Assembly: GCF_030317035.1 (NCBI RefSeq)
Contig: NZ_JASZYK010000011.1
Location: 124,001 to 188,000 of the forward strand
Direction: 5' to 3'
DNA: 64,000 bases
Source: Variovorax sp. J22G73
GTDB lineage: Bacteria; Pseudomonadota; Gammaproteobacteria; Burkholderiales; Burkholderiaceae_C
Made by a program: the position numbers and the translations under genes. The stretch's first letter is position 1, and each line of letters starts with the position of its first letter. This document shows positions 1 to 7,563 of the stretch, in pieces. The notes under the pieces are model-generated. The model was not told where the DNA came from. It saw only the letters and a program-made list of their open reading frames with translations, and did no database searches.

Positions 1-719
1 CCGCCGTCGAGTGGGTGCACTGCACGGTGCTGTTCGAGACCTACCGGGGTGCGCTGGACTTCGGCATCGCGGCGCAGGCGCCCACGCTCGACATCTTCCT
101 GCTGTCGACGGTGGAGGCGCGCTTCTCGCCGTACTACACGGCGATGCGCGACCGTTTCCCCATCGACCGGCACGCGGTGTTCACCATGGTGTCGCCCGAG
201 TCGATGAAAGAATTCCGCGCGCTGGCCGCTGCGCACGGCGGCACGATCTCGGTCGCGGGCACCGAGGCCGAACTGCTCGCCGACGGCCTGCCGCCGGCCT
301 ATGAATGCGCCTTCAACCACACGACGCTGCAGGCGCTGAAGGCCGACCGCGGCTGGACGTACCTGCAGGTTGCCTACGCGCAGCCTTTCGATCCGTCGGT
401 GGTGGAGCGCCATCTGACAATCTTCGGCGACGACGTGTTGCAGCACCAGGACTTCGCGCGCGCCGGTGGCGAGTGCGGCACCTTCGGCATCCTGCTGGTG
501 CGCTGGAAGGGCGAGGCCCACCAGTACGAGCTGATCCGCGAGATCGAGTCGCAGGGCGGTTGCCAGATCTTCAACCCGCACGTGGTCACCATCGAGGACG
601 GCGGCATGAAGACCATCGACACGCAGCAGATCGACTTCAAGAAGCGCAGCGACCCGATGGGGCTGATGAACCCGGGCAAGACGCGGGGCTGGACCGCGGA
701 CATGGCTGTCGAGCGTTGA
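1..719 (+). CDS. FAD-linked oxidase, C-terminal part (5' end outside window)
   Basis: The frame is open from the first complete codon at position 3 to the TGA at 717-719, giving about 238 visible residues. No convincing internal start is seen, so the gene begins upstream of the window. The visible part resembles the C-terminal substrate/cap domain of FAD-linked oxidases of the GlcD/vanillyl-alcohol-oxidase type. The near-terminal motif GLMNPGK is typical of the last helix region of that family. The N-terminal flavin-binding domain would lie outside, so cofactor attachment cannot be judged. Family membership implies oxidation of a hydroxy acid or alcohol, but the substrate cannot be read from this half. 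The next gene on the same strand starts 105 bp later and has its own ribosome binding site, so cotranscription is uncertain. Confidence 0.72.
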   Translation, partial: AVEWVHCTVLFETYRGALDFGIAAQAPTLDIFLLSTVEARFSPYYTAMRDRFPIDRHAVFTMVSPESMKEFRALAAAHGGTISVAGTEAELLADGLPPAYECAFNHTTLQALKADRGWTYLQVAYAQPFDPSVVERHLTIFGDDVLQHQDFARAGGECGTFGILLVRWKGEAHQYELIREIESQGGCQIFNPHVVTIEDGGMKTIDTQQIDFKKRSDPMGLMNPGKTRGWTADMAVER

Positions 720-824
720 GATGAAAAGCTGTTCCTTGTTGCATCGCCGCGCTGTGCTTCATCGTCGTTCAGGGCGCGATGACATGAAAATACCCGTCGA
801 ATTCAAAACCAGGAGTCCACTGCC

Positions 825-1853
825 ATGCGCGTTCCCGCTCTGACCATTCGCCCGCTTGCCCTCGGCCTCGCCCTTGCGGCTGCCGCCTTCGCCGTGCAGG
901 CGCAAGAAAAAGTGGTGTTCGCCACCAACTGGAAAGCACAGGCCGGACACGGCGGGTTCTACCAGGCGCTGGTGGACGGCACCTACAAGAAGTACGGCCT
1001 CGACGTGGAGATCCAGCAGGGCGGCCCCATGGTCAACAACCGGCCGATGCTGCCGGCCGGCAAGGTCGACTTCCTGATGACCGGCAACCTGCTGCAGTCC
1101 TTCGACAACGTGAAGAACGGCGTGCCCACCGTGGTGGTCGCGGCCTTCTTCCAGAAAGACCCGCAGGCCATGTTCGCGCACCCCGGCCAGGGCTTCGACA
1201 CCTTCAAGGACATGACCAAGGCCCCCGTGGCCTTCATCGGCAAGGACGGCCAGTTCAGCTTCTGGCAGTGGATGAAGTCGGAGCACGGCTTCAAGGACTC
1301 GCAGCTCAAGCCGTACACCTTCAACGTCGGCCCGTTCCTGGCGGACAAGAAGTCGATCCAGCAGGGCTACGCCATCTCCGAGCCGCTGTCGATCAAGGCG
1401 CAGGCCGGCTTCGACCCCGTGGTGCAGCTGCTGGCCGACAACGGCTTCTCGACCTACTCGACCACCATCGAGACGCGCGCCGACCTCATCAAGACCAAGC
1501 CCGAGACCGTGCGCAAGTTCGTCGAAGCGTCGATCATCGGCTGGAACAACTACCTCTACGGCGACAACAAGGCCGCCAACGAGCTCATCGCCAAGACCAA
1601 CCCCGACTCGCCCGTCGCGTCGCTGCAGGGCTCCATCGAGCTCATGAAGAAGATGGGCATCGTCGACAGCGGCGAGTCGCTCACCAAGGGCATCGGCGCC
1701 ATGGACGAGGCCCGCGTGAAGGACTTCTACGACAAGATGGTCAAGGCCGGCCTGTACAAGGCCGGCGAGGTCGACCTGTCGAAGGTGGTCACCACGCAGT
1801 TCGTGAACAAGGGCGTGGGCGTCGACGTGCGCAAGAAGCTCACCGGCAAATAA
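825..1853 (+). CDS. ABC transporter substrate-binding protein (NMT1/SsuA-like)
   Basis: This is a 342-residue exported protein. Residues 1-26 form a clear Sec signal peptide ending VQA before QEK. The mature part has the type II periplasmic-binding fold of the NMT1/THI5/SsuA family, which binds thiamine precursors, pyrimidines, sulfonates or nitriles for ABC import. An AGGAG ribosome binding site sits at 811-815, which fixes the ATG at 825. No permease or ATPase gene lies nearby in the window, so it is either an orphan receptor or its partners lie upstream. A RutR-like regulator and a CodA-like amidohydrolase lie within 5 kb, so a nitrogen-heterocycle ligand is conceivable, but that is inference. 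The ligand is unknown. Confidence 0.8.
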   Translation: MRVPALTIRPLALGLALAAAAFAVQAQEKVVFATNWKAQAGHGGFYQALVDGTYKKYGLDVEIQQGGPMVNNRPMLPAGKVDFLMTGNLLQSFDNVKNGVPTVVVAAFFQKDPQAMFAHPGQGFDTFKDMTKAPVAFIGKDGQFSFWQWMKSEHGFKDSQLKPYTFNVGPFLADKKSIQQGYAISEPLSIKAQAGFDPVVQLLADNGFSTYSTTIETRADLIKTKPETVRKFVEASIIGWNNYLYGDNKAANELIAKTNPDSPVASLQGSIELMKKMGIVDSGESLTKGIGAMDEARVKDFYDKMVKAGLYKAGEVDLSKVVTTQFVNKGVGVDVRKKLTGK

Positions 1854-1909
1854 CGCGTTCCGCTTTTTCGTTTCGTTGTCCTTCCCGTGGGTCGCGCGGG
1901 GCTTGCGCC

Positions 1910-1977
1910 GGGGTCAGATGCCGGCGCCTGGGTTGCCATAAGGCACGCGCGGCCTTTTATTCCTGGGCTCTGACCCC
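1910..1977. repeat. REP-like inverted repeat ending GGGGTCAGA / TCTGACCCC
   Basis: A perfect 9-bp inverted repeat, GGGGTCAGA at 1910-1918 and TCTGACCCC at 1969-1977, encloses about 50 bp that itself contains GC-rich inverted sequence. It fills most of the gap between the binding-protein gene and the oxidoreductase gene. GGGGTCAGA-type termini are common in small intergenic palindromes of betaproteobacteria that are often linked to REP-associated transposases; this is from memory. It may also act as a transcription terminator. Confidence 0.5.
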
Positions 1978-2004
1978 GTCTCGCCGACAGGCGAACCGGC
2001 CCTC

Positions 2005-2601
2005 ATGAAAACGCTCGTCGTCCACTGCCATCCGAACCCTGACAGCTTCAACCACGCGCTCTACCGCACCACCCTCGAGGCCCTGGAGCCCCGCCACACC
2101 GTCAAGGCCATCGACCTGTACGCCGAAGGCTTCGACCCCACGCTCACGCGCGAGGAGCGCATTGCGTACCTCGACAACCCCGAGCTGATCCGCGAGCGCG
2201 TGAAACCCCACGTCGACGCGCTGCTGTGGGCCGAGCACCTGGTGTTCGTGTTTCCCATCTGGTTCCATGGGCCGCCGTCGATGCTCAAGGGCTGGCTGGA
2301 GCGGGTGTGGCTGCCGGGCGTGGCCTTCCTGCCGGCCGAGCGCAAGGGGCAGCTGGCCAAGTCGGGCATGCGCCACATCCGGCGCCTGACGGTGGTGACC
2401 ACGGGCGGCTCGCCGCGCTGGTTCGTGATGCTCATCGGCGACCCGGCACGGCGGCTGTTCACGCGCGCGCTGCGGGCGCTGTTCGCGTGGCGCTGCAAGG
2501 TGACCTGGCTGCAGCTGCACGACATGAACGCCGTCACCGCGCACGACCGCACCCATTTCATCGAGCGCGTCGCGCGCCAGTTGCAGAAGATCCAGACCTG
2601 A
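2005..2601 (+). CDS. NAD(P)H-dependent oxidoreductase, flavodoxin-2 fold (NQO/KefF-like)
   Basis: This 198-residue protein has the flavodoxin-like fold of NAD(P)H:quinone oxidoreductases. It opens with a Rossmann strand (KTLVVHCHPNPDSFNHAL) and carries FPIWFHGPPSMLKGWLERV around residues 88-106, the flavin/substrate loop typical of the family. Members reduce quinones or act as ancillary subunits of potassium-efflux systems; no Kef channel lies nearby. The next gene, an FeS reductase, follows after 16 bp and carries an AGGGAGA ribosome binding site, so the two are probably cotranscribed and may share a redox task. The ATG at 2005 is the first start after the palindromic repeat. The cytoplasmic location is inferred from the absence of a signal peptide. 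Confidence 0.8.
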   Translation: MKTLVVHCHPNPDSFNHALYRTTLEALEPRHTVKAIDLYAEGFDPTLTREERIAYLDNPELIRERVKPHVDALLWAEHLVFVFPIWFHGPPSMLKGWLERVWLPGVAFLPAERKGQLAKSGMRHIRRLTVVTTGGSPRWFVMLIGDPARRLFTRALRALFAWRCKVTWLQLHDMNAVTAHDRTHFIERVARQLQKIQT

Positions 2602-2617
2602 CAGGGAGACCCACACC

Positions 2618-3598
2618 ATGAGCCTCGAACGCACGCTGACCGTGCGCGTCGCACGCATCTCGCGGCAGACGCCCGAAATCCTCGCCTTCGAACTGGCCCA
2701 CCCGTGGGGCCGGCCGCTGCCTTCGTACGAGGCCGGCGCGCACATCGACGTGCACATGCCCGGCGGCTTCTCGCGGCAGTACTCGCTGGCGCGCGCGCCT
2801 TCTTCGCCGAACGAAGGCGGCAACGTGACCGGCAGCTACGTGATCGGTGTCAAGCGCGAGGGCGCGAGCCGCGGCGGCTCGGCCTCGATGCACGAGCGCG
2901 TGCGCGAAGGCGACCTGCTGCCCATCAGCGCGCCGCGCAACACCTTTCCGCTGCGCGACGAAGCCACGCACCACCTGCTGCTGGCCGGCGGCATCGGCAT
3001 GACGCCGCTGCTGGCCATGGCGCAGGCGCTGGCCGCGCGCGGCGCCGCGTTCACGCTGTGCGTGTTCGCGCGCAGCGAAGAGCACCTGGCCTTCGCCGAC
3101 GCGCTGCGCCACCCCGCGCTGGCGCCTCACCTTCGCCTGCACCTCGACCAGGGCGACGCCACGCAGCGCATCGACCTGCGCGCGCTGCTGGCCGAGCGCG
3201 CGCCCGGCACGCACCTGTACGTGTGCGGCCCCGGCGGCTTCATGCAGGCGGTGCGCGAGGCCTCCGCGCACTGGCCCGAAGACGCGCTGCACGCCGAATA
3301 CTTCGCCGCCCCCACCGACGCCAACACCACCACCGGCCTGCCCTTCACGCTCAGGCTCGCGCAGCGCGGCATCAGCGTGCCGGTGGCCGCGGACCAGACC
3401 GCGGTCGACGCGCTGCATGAAGTGGGCATCGACATTCCGGTGTCGTGCCAGCAGGGCCTGTGCGGCACCTGCGTGGTCGAGGGCGATGGCGAAGGCGCCG
3501 AGCACCGCGACTTCTGCCTCACCGGCAGCGAGCGCCGCCACAAGGTGGCGCTGTGCTGCTCGCGCGCAAAGGGCACGGAACTGGTGCTGCAGCTGTGA
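2618..3598 (+). CDS. PDR/VanB-family oxidoreductase (flavin, NAD and C-terminal 2Fe-2S)
   Basis: This 326-residue reductase has the domain order of the phthalate dioxygenase reductase family. First comes a flavin-binding barrel with RQYSLA near residue 53. Next is an NAD-binding domain with LLAGGIGMTPLL near residue 125. Last is a plant-type ferredoxin domain with Cys277, Cys282, Cys285 and Cys313/314 as 2Fe-2S ligands. Such proteins pass electrons from NADH to a Rieske oxygenase or demethylase. No oxygenase subunit is present in the window, so the partner is unknown. The stop codon is shared with the start of the next gene (GTGA), which indicates translational coupling with a TetR regulator. 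Confidence 0.87.
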   Translation: MSLERTLTVRVARISRQTPEILAFELAHPWGRPLPSYEAGAHIDVHMPGGFSRQYSLARAPSSPNEGGNVTGSYVIGVKREGASRGGSASMHERVREGDLLPISAPRNTFPLRDEATHHLLLAGGIGMTPLLAMAQALAARGAAFTLCVFARSEEHLAFADALRHPALAPHLRLHLDQGDATQRIDLRALLAERAPGTHLYVCGPGGFMQAVREASAHWPEDALHAEYFAAPTDANTTTGLPFTLRLAQRGISVPVAADQTAVDALHEVGIDIPVSCQQGLCGTCVVEGDGEGAEHRDFCLTGSERRHKVALCCSRAKGTELVLQL

Positions 3599-4251
3599 GC
3601 CTGGAAGACAACGCCGCCGACACCGACGCGCCCGCCACGCGCGGCCGCTCGCGCAAGTACACGCAGGTGCTCGGCCTCATCAACCAGGCCGCCATCGAGG
3701 TGTTCGCCAGCGAGGGGCTGGCCGGCGCGTCGACGCAGGCCATCGCCGACAAGGCCGGGCTGTCGAAGGCGCAGCTGCACTACTACATCGACAGCAAGGA
3801 GGCGCTGTACCGGCAGGTGCTGCAGGACATCCTCACCGACTGGATCGTGGTGTTCGGCTTCAGCGACGAGGCCTTCGGCCCGCGCAAGGTGCTGGGCGAC
3901 CTGATCCACCGCAAGATGATGTTCTCGTTCGACCATCCGCTGCGCTCGCGCATCTTCACGGCCGAGATGATGCGCGGCGCGCCGGTGGTCAACGACATGA
4001 TGGACACGAGCAAGCAGCGCACCGACCAGGCCGCTGCCGTGATCCAGAACTGGATGAACCAGGGCCTGATGGACAAGGCCGACCCGATGCTGGTGCTGTT
4101 CCACATCTGGGCCGTGACGCAGTTCTACGCCGACCACGCCACCCAGGCCGCCTACTACCGCAACACCGCGCAGCAGGGCGAGGACAAGGACCGCCGCTAC
4201 CTCATCGAGCAGGTGACGGAGTTCCTGCTCAAGGGCGCGGGCGTCAGGTAG
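3595..4251 (+). CDS. TetR/AcrR-family regulator, RutR-like
   Basis: The start is taken as the GTG at 3595, which overlaps the upstream TGA in a GTGA arrangement; translation from there gives 218 residues. An N-terminal helix-turn-helix spans about residues 18-65 (ASTQAIADKAGLSKAQLHYY). The C-terminal ligand domain resembles the RutR/YcdC type, with the HPLRSRIFTAEMMRGAP segment. RutR proteins bind pyrimidines and control their degradation. Coupling to the upstream reductase suggests it regulates its own operon. Its 3' end overlaps the convergent RidA gene by 8 bp. A RidA protein and a CodA-like amidohydrolase next door fit a nitrogen-compound theme, but the effector is not known. Confidence 0.82.
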   Translation: MSLEDNAADTDAPATRGRSRKYTQVLGLINQAAIEVFASEGLAGASTQAIADKAGLSKAQLHYYIDSKEALYRQVLQDILTDWIVVFGFSDEAFGPRKVLGDLIHRKMMFSFDHPLRSRIFTAEMMRGAPVVNDMMDTSKQRTDQAAAVIQNWMNQGLMDKADPMLVLFHIWAVTQFYADHATQAAYYRNTAQQGEDKDRRYLIEQVTEFLLKGAGVR

Positions 4252-4711
4252 AAGAACGCTTCGGCAGGTACATGGTGGCTTCGACTTCCACCAGCACCTC
4301 GTCGCCCGGCAGGAAGCGCGACACCTCCACCACCGTGCTCACCGGCGGCTCGCCGGGGTAGAACAGCCCGCGCACGCGGTTGTAGAACGCGTAGTGCGGC
4401 AGGTGGCGAAAGTACTGCACCAGCTTCACCACGTCTTCCATGGTGCCGCCGTGCTCGGCGGCGATCTGGCGGATGCGCTCCAGCACGAACCAGCTCTGCG
4501 CGACGATGGGCGCCTCGAACACGTCGACCGACATCTGGCCCGTGGCGTAGCCCACGCCCTGCAGCGCGGTGCGTGCTTCTTCAGGGATGGCGTCGTAGCC
4601 GGCGACGGCGCGGCGCGTGGCCGGGTCGACGGCGACCACGCCGCTCATGAAGACGAAATCGCCGACGCGCTTGGCGGCGGCGTAGTTGGCCATTGGCTTG
4701 CCCATGCTCAT
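4244..4711 (-). CDS. RidA (YjgF/UK114) family protein
   Basis: This 155-residue protein belongs to the RidA superfamily, small trimeric proteins that hydrolyse reactive enamine/imine intermediates or act on related carbonyl-amine compounds. The N-terminal SMGKPMANYAAAKRVGDFVFMSG strand pattern and the C-terminal VEVSRFLPGDEVLVEVEATM segment fit the fold. A GGAG ribosome binding site 9 nt upstream supports the ATG at 4711. It is the last gene of the minus-strand acid-sugar run, 30 bp after the amidohydrolase, and its end overlaps the TetR gene by 8 bp. Being next to an amidohydrolase suggests it clears an unstable imine or carbamate product. That role is inferred from position. Confidence 0.85.
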   Translation of the reverse strand: MSMGKPMANYAAAKRVGDFVFMSGVVAVDPATRRAVAGYDAIPEEARTALQGVGYATGQMSVDVFEAPIVAQSWFVLERIRQIAAEHGGTMEDVVKLVQYFRHLPHYAFYNRVRGLFYPGEPPVSTVVEVSRFLPGDEVLVEVEATMYLPKRSST

Positions 4712-4741
4712 GGGGGTGTTCTCCGGGTTCAGTTCAAGGTA

Positions 4742-5968
4742 TCAAGGTGTCGGGGGCACGAGCACGCGGCCTGCGCGGATGACGGTGCGTTGCCGTCCGC
4801 GCGGGCCGACGAGCTCGTGTTCGTCGGTGGCCGCCAACACCAGCAGGTCCGCCGGGCAGCCCGGCGCAATGCGCCCGTCCCACGCGAGGCCCAGTGCTTT
4901 CGCGGGGCTCACGGTGACGGCGTCGAGCCAGTCGGAGGCCGGCGCCAGGTGCGCCACCTGCACACCGAGGCCGAAGGTCTCCAGCAGGTCGTAGCTGCCG
5001 TAGGGATAGAAGGCGTCCTGCACGTTGTCGGTCGCCAGGCTCGCACGCAAGCCCCGTGCCGCCGCCTCGCGGATGCGCGTGATGCCGCGCTGCACCGGCG
5101 TGCGGTCCCAGGCGCCCTGCAGGTACAGGTTGGTGGTCGGCAGCGCGACCAGGTGCAGGCCCGCGCCGGCGCACAGCGCGAGCGTTTCGTTGGCGACCGC
5201 ATCGTCCTGCACCGACAGCGAACAGCAGTGGCCGCAGACCACGCCGTGGCGGAAGTCGCGCGCGCGCACCAGCTGCGCAATGGCGCGCAGGCCGCCGGCC
5301 TCGACGTCGAGGCCTTCGTCCACATGAAAGTCCAGGCCCAGGCCGTGCTGCTGCGCCAGGTCGAACACGCGGCCCAGCTTGTGCACGATGCCGTCGTTGC
5401 GGTAGACGAACGCGCCCAGCGTGCCGCCCGCGCGCTTCACCTCGCGCGCGATGCGCTCGCCCGCGGCAAGGTCGGCGAACAGGTCGAGCGGCGTGAGCGA
5501 CACGAACTGCAGCTCGACGCGGCCGCGCCATTCGGCGCGCAGCGCCTCGAACACCGCCAGCGCGGCGGGCGGCTCGGCCTGCACCCAGTCGAGGTGCGTG
5601 CGCAGCGCGCGCGTGCCCGAGCGCCAGGCGTCGTTGAGCGCGCGTTCCATGCGCAGGCGCAGCGACTCGCCGGTCCAGCTGTCGCGGTGCCTGTTCATGC
5701 GGTCGATGGCGGCAAACAGGTTGCCCTGCGCCGCGCCCACGTCCTGCACGGTGTAGTTCTTGTCGATGTGCGCGTGCGCTTCGACCAGCGCGCTCAGCAG
5801 CGTGCCGCGCGCCTCGCGTTGCTGCGCGCTGGGAACGATGGACTCGACGGTGTCGCCGGCCAGCGTGACGTCGAACACGTTCACGTCGCCGGAACCGCCG
5901 GAACCCCCGGGACCGCCAGCGTCGAAGCCGCGCAGCGGCGCGGGAATGCGCAGCGCCTCGAGCTTCAT
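4742..5968 (-). CDS. Amidohydrolase, cytosine-deaminase (CodA)-like
   Basis: The start is set at the ATG at 5968, whose codon overlaps the TGA of otnI (ATGA), giving 408 residues. The metal site of the amidohydrolase superfamily is visible: EAHAHIDKNY with His65 and His67, then FHVDEG (His and Glu), CGHC (His) and ATDN (Asp). The spacing matches the CodA/AtzC branch rather than urease-like enzymes. Such enzymes hydrolyse C-N bonds on heterocycles or substituted amides. It is translationally coupled to a tetronate isomerase gene and followed by RidA. This is an odd setting for a cytosine deaminase and hints at an amide, lactam or iminated acid-sugar substrate. The real substrate is unknown. 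Confidence 0.8.
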   Translation of the reverse strand: MKLEALRIPAPLRGFDAGGPGGSGGSGDVNVFDVTLAGDTVESIVPSAQQREARGTLLSALVEAHAHIDKNYTVQDVGAAQGNLFAAIDRMNRHRDSWTGESLRLRMERALNDAWRSGTRALRTHLDWVQAEPPAALAVFEALRAEWRGRVELQFVSLTPLDLFADLAAGERIAREVKRAGGTLGAFVYRNDGIVHKLGRVFDLAQQHGLGLDFHVDEGLDVEAGGLRAIAQLVRARDFRHGVVCGHCCSLSVQDDAVANETLALCAGAGLHLVALPTTNLYLQGAWDRTPVQRGITRIREAAARGLRASLATDNVQDAFYPYGSYDLLETFGLGVQVAHLAPASDWLDAVTVSPAKALGLAWDGRIAPGCPADLLVLAATDEHELVGPRGRQRTVIRAGRVLVPPTP

Positions 5969-6807
5969 GCGCGTTGCGCGCCGCGTTGCTTCACGCGCTC
6001 TTCCTGCGCACGCAGCCAGCCCAGGCCGGCCGACGTGCCACCGGGCTCCGCGCCGCGCTTCGGCCGGTACTCGCACCCGACCCAGCCTTGCCAGCCGCAT
6101 TGCGCCGACACCTCGTCGAGCACGTCGAACAGGTAGGGGTAGTTCTGCTCGCCGAGGTCGGGCTCGTGCCGGTCGGGCACGCCCGCGATCTGGAGGTGGC
6201 CGACGCGGCCGGTGGGCAGGTACTTGCGGATCTTCATGGCCACGTCGCCCTCGACGATCTGGCAGTGGTACAGGTCCATCTGCACCTTGAGGTTGGGCGC
6301 GCCCACGGCCTGGACGATCTCGTGCGCGTGGTCTTGCCGGTTGAGGAAGAAGCCGGGAATGTCGCGCGTGTTGATGGGCTCGATGAGCACGTCGCACCCG
6401 GCCTTGGCGGCTTCGGTGGCGGCCCAGTGCAGGTTGTCGAGGTACACGGGTTGCAGCGCGTCGCGCGCGAGCCCTTCGGGCACGAGGCCGGCCATGACGT
6501 GGATGCGCGGGCAGTCCAGCGCCACGGCGTAGTCGATGGCCTTGGCGATGCCCTCGCGAAACTCGGCGTCGCGCCCGGGCAGGCAGGCCAGCCCGCGCTC
6601 GCCGCCGTTCCAGTCGCCGGGCGGGCCGTTGAACAGCACCTGCTGCAGGCCGTTGTGCTTCAGCCGCGCGAGGATCTCGTTCTTCGCGAAGTCGTACGGA
6701 AAGAGGTACTCCACGCCTTGGAAGCCGTCTTTCGCGGCGGCATCGAAGCGGTCGAGAAAGGCGAGCTCCGGGTAGAGCATCGAGAGGTTGGCGGCGAATT
6801 GGGGCAT
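5965..6807 (-). CDS. otnI: 2-oxo-tetronate isomerase (hydroxypyruvate isomerase family)
   Basis: This 280-residue TIM-barrel protein belongs to the hydroxypyruvate isomerase/xylose isomerase-like family. It has the N-terminal MPQFAANLSMLYPELAFLDR and the metal-site region LIEPINTRDIPGFF. In DUF1537-kinase operons this protein is OtnI, which converts 2-oxo-tetronate to 3-oxo-tetronate. That assignment rests on published pathway work on Cupriavidus-type operons, as recalled. All partner enzymes (ltnD, denD, otnK, otnC) lie directly upstream, so OtnI is a better call than hydroxypyruvate isomerase. The gap from otnC is 12 bp, and the stop codon overlaps the next start, so the run is translationally linked. 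Confidence 0.87.
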   Translation of the reverse strand: MPQFAANLSMLYPELAFLDRFDAAAKDGFQGVEYLFPYDFAKNEILARLKHNGLQQVLFNGPPGDWNGGERGLACLPGRDAEFREGIAKAIDYAVALDCPRIHVMAGLVPEGLARDALQPVYLDNLHWAATEAAKAGCDVLIEPINTRDIPGFFLNRQDHAHEIVQAVGAPNLKVQMDLYHCQIVEGDVAMKIRKYLPTGRVGHLQIAGVPDRHEPDLGEQNYPYLFDVLDEVSAQCGWQGWVGCEYRPKRGAEPGGTSAGLGWLRAQEERVKQRGAQRA

Positions 6808-6819
6808 GGGGTGTTTGTA

Positions 6820-7494
6820 CTACCAGCGTGCGCCGAAGGTGCGGCGCAGTTCATCGATCTGATCGGCATCCAGCGGCGCGGGCGTTGCTGTTCCTGCAGC
6901 CTGCGTGAGCATCTGGAGCCGGGCGGTTTCCTCGAGTTCCTCGAGCACGGACATGGCGGCGGCGGGCGTGTCGTGCCACACGTTGGGGCCCAGGCGCGTG
7001 AGCATCACGGCGCGAATGGGCGTGCCTGAATTTCCGAACCGCTCGATGGCCTGCGCCACCTGTTCCGCCGCCTCGGGTGCGCCGGGGCGGTGGTACGCGA
7101 TGACGGGGACGTGGCCGACCTTCATGACGAAGTACGGGGTGAGCGCGGGCAGCAGTTCGTCTTGCGGCGTGTTCAGCGTGAGCGCCACGCAGTGCGTGCT
7201 GTGCGTGTGGATGACGCAGGCCGTGTCGGTGTCGAACTTGCGCGCCGCGGCGTAGATGCGCATGTGCAGCGCGATGGTCTTGCTGGCACGGTCGCCGCTG
7301 GTCTGCCGGCCTTGCGCATCGAGCTTCGCGAGGCGCGCGGGGTCGAGAAAACCCAGGCAGGCATCGGTCGGGGTGATGAGGAAGCCGTCGTCCAGCCGCA
7401 CGCTGATGTTGCCTGCTGTCGCGTGCACGTAGCCGCGTTCGAAAAGGCTGCGGCCTGTTCGGCAGATTTCTTCTCTGGCTTGGGTTTCGGTCAT
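6820..7494 (-). CDS. otnC: 3-oxo-tetronate 4-phosphate decarboxylase (class II aldolase fold)
   Basis: The chosen start is the ATG at 7494 (MTETQ), giving 224 residues; an upstream TTG at 7527 in the same frame is less likely. The class II aldolase/adducin fold is shown by ATAGNISVRL near residue 30 and by the zinc-binding HTHSTHC segment in the middle. In the tetronate pathway, OtnC decarboxylates 3-oxo-tetronate 4-phosphate to dihydroxyacetone phosphate and CO2. It lies between otnK and otnI, as expected. Without that context it could be called an L-fuculose-phosphate aldolase homologue. Confidence 0.86.
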   Translation of the reverse strand: MTETQAREEICRTGRSLFERGYVHATAGNISVRLDDGFLITPTDACLGFLDPARLAKLDAQGRQTSGDRASKTIALHMRIYAAARKFDTDTACVIHTHSTHCVALTLNTPQDELLPALTPYFVMKVGHVPVIAYHRPGAPEAAEQVAQAIERFGNSGTPIRAVMLTRLGPNVWHDTPAAAMSVLEELEETARLQMLTQAAGTATPAPLDADQIDELRRTFGARW

Positions 7495-7563
7495 GTCTTT
7501 TGCTGTGTTGCTGTTCGGGACGATCAACGACCGCTGCGCATAACGATCACGAACCAGCGGCCG

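Noticed and set aside
5965..6807. Hydroxypyruvate isomerase of glyoxylate metabolism
   Set aside because: No gcl or glxR gene is adjacent, whereas otnK, otnC, ltnD and denD are, so 2-oxo-tetronate isomerase is the better call.
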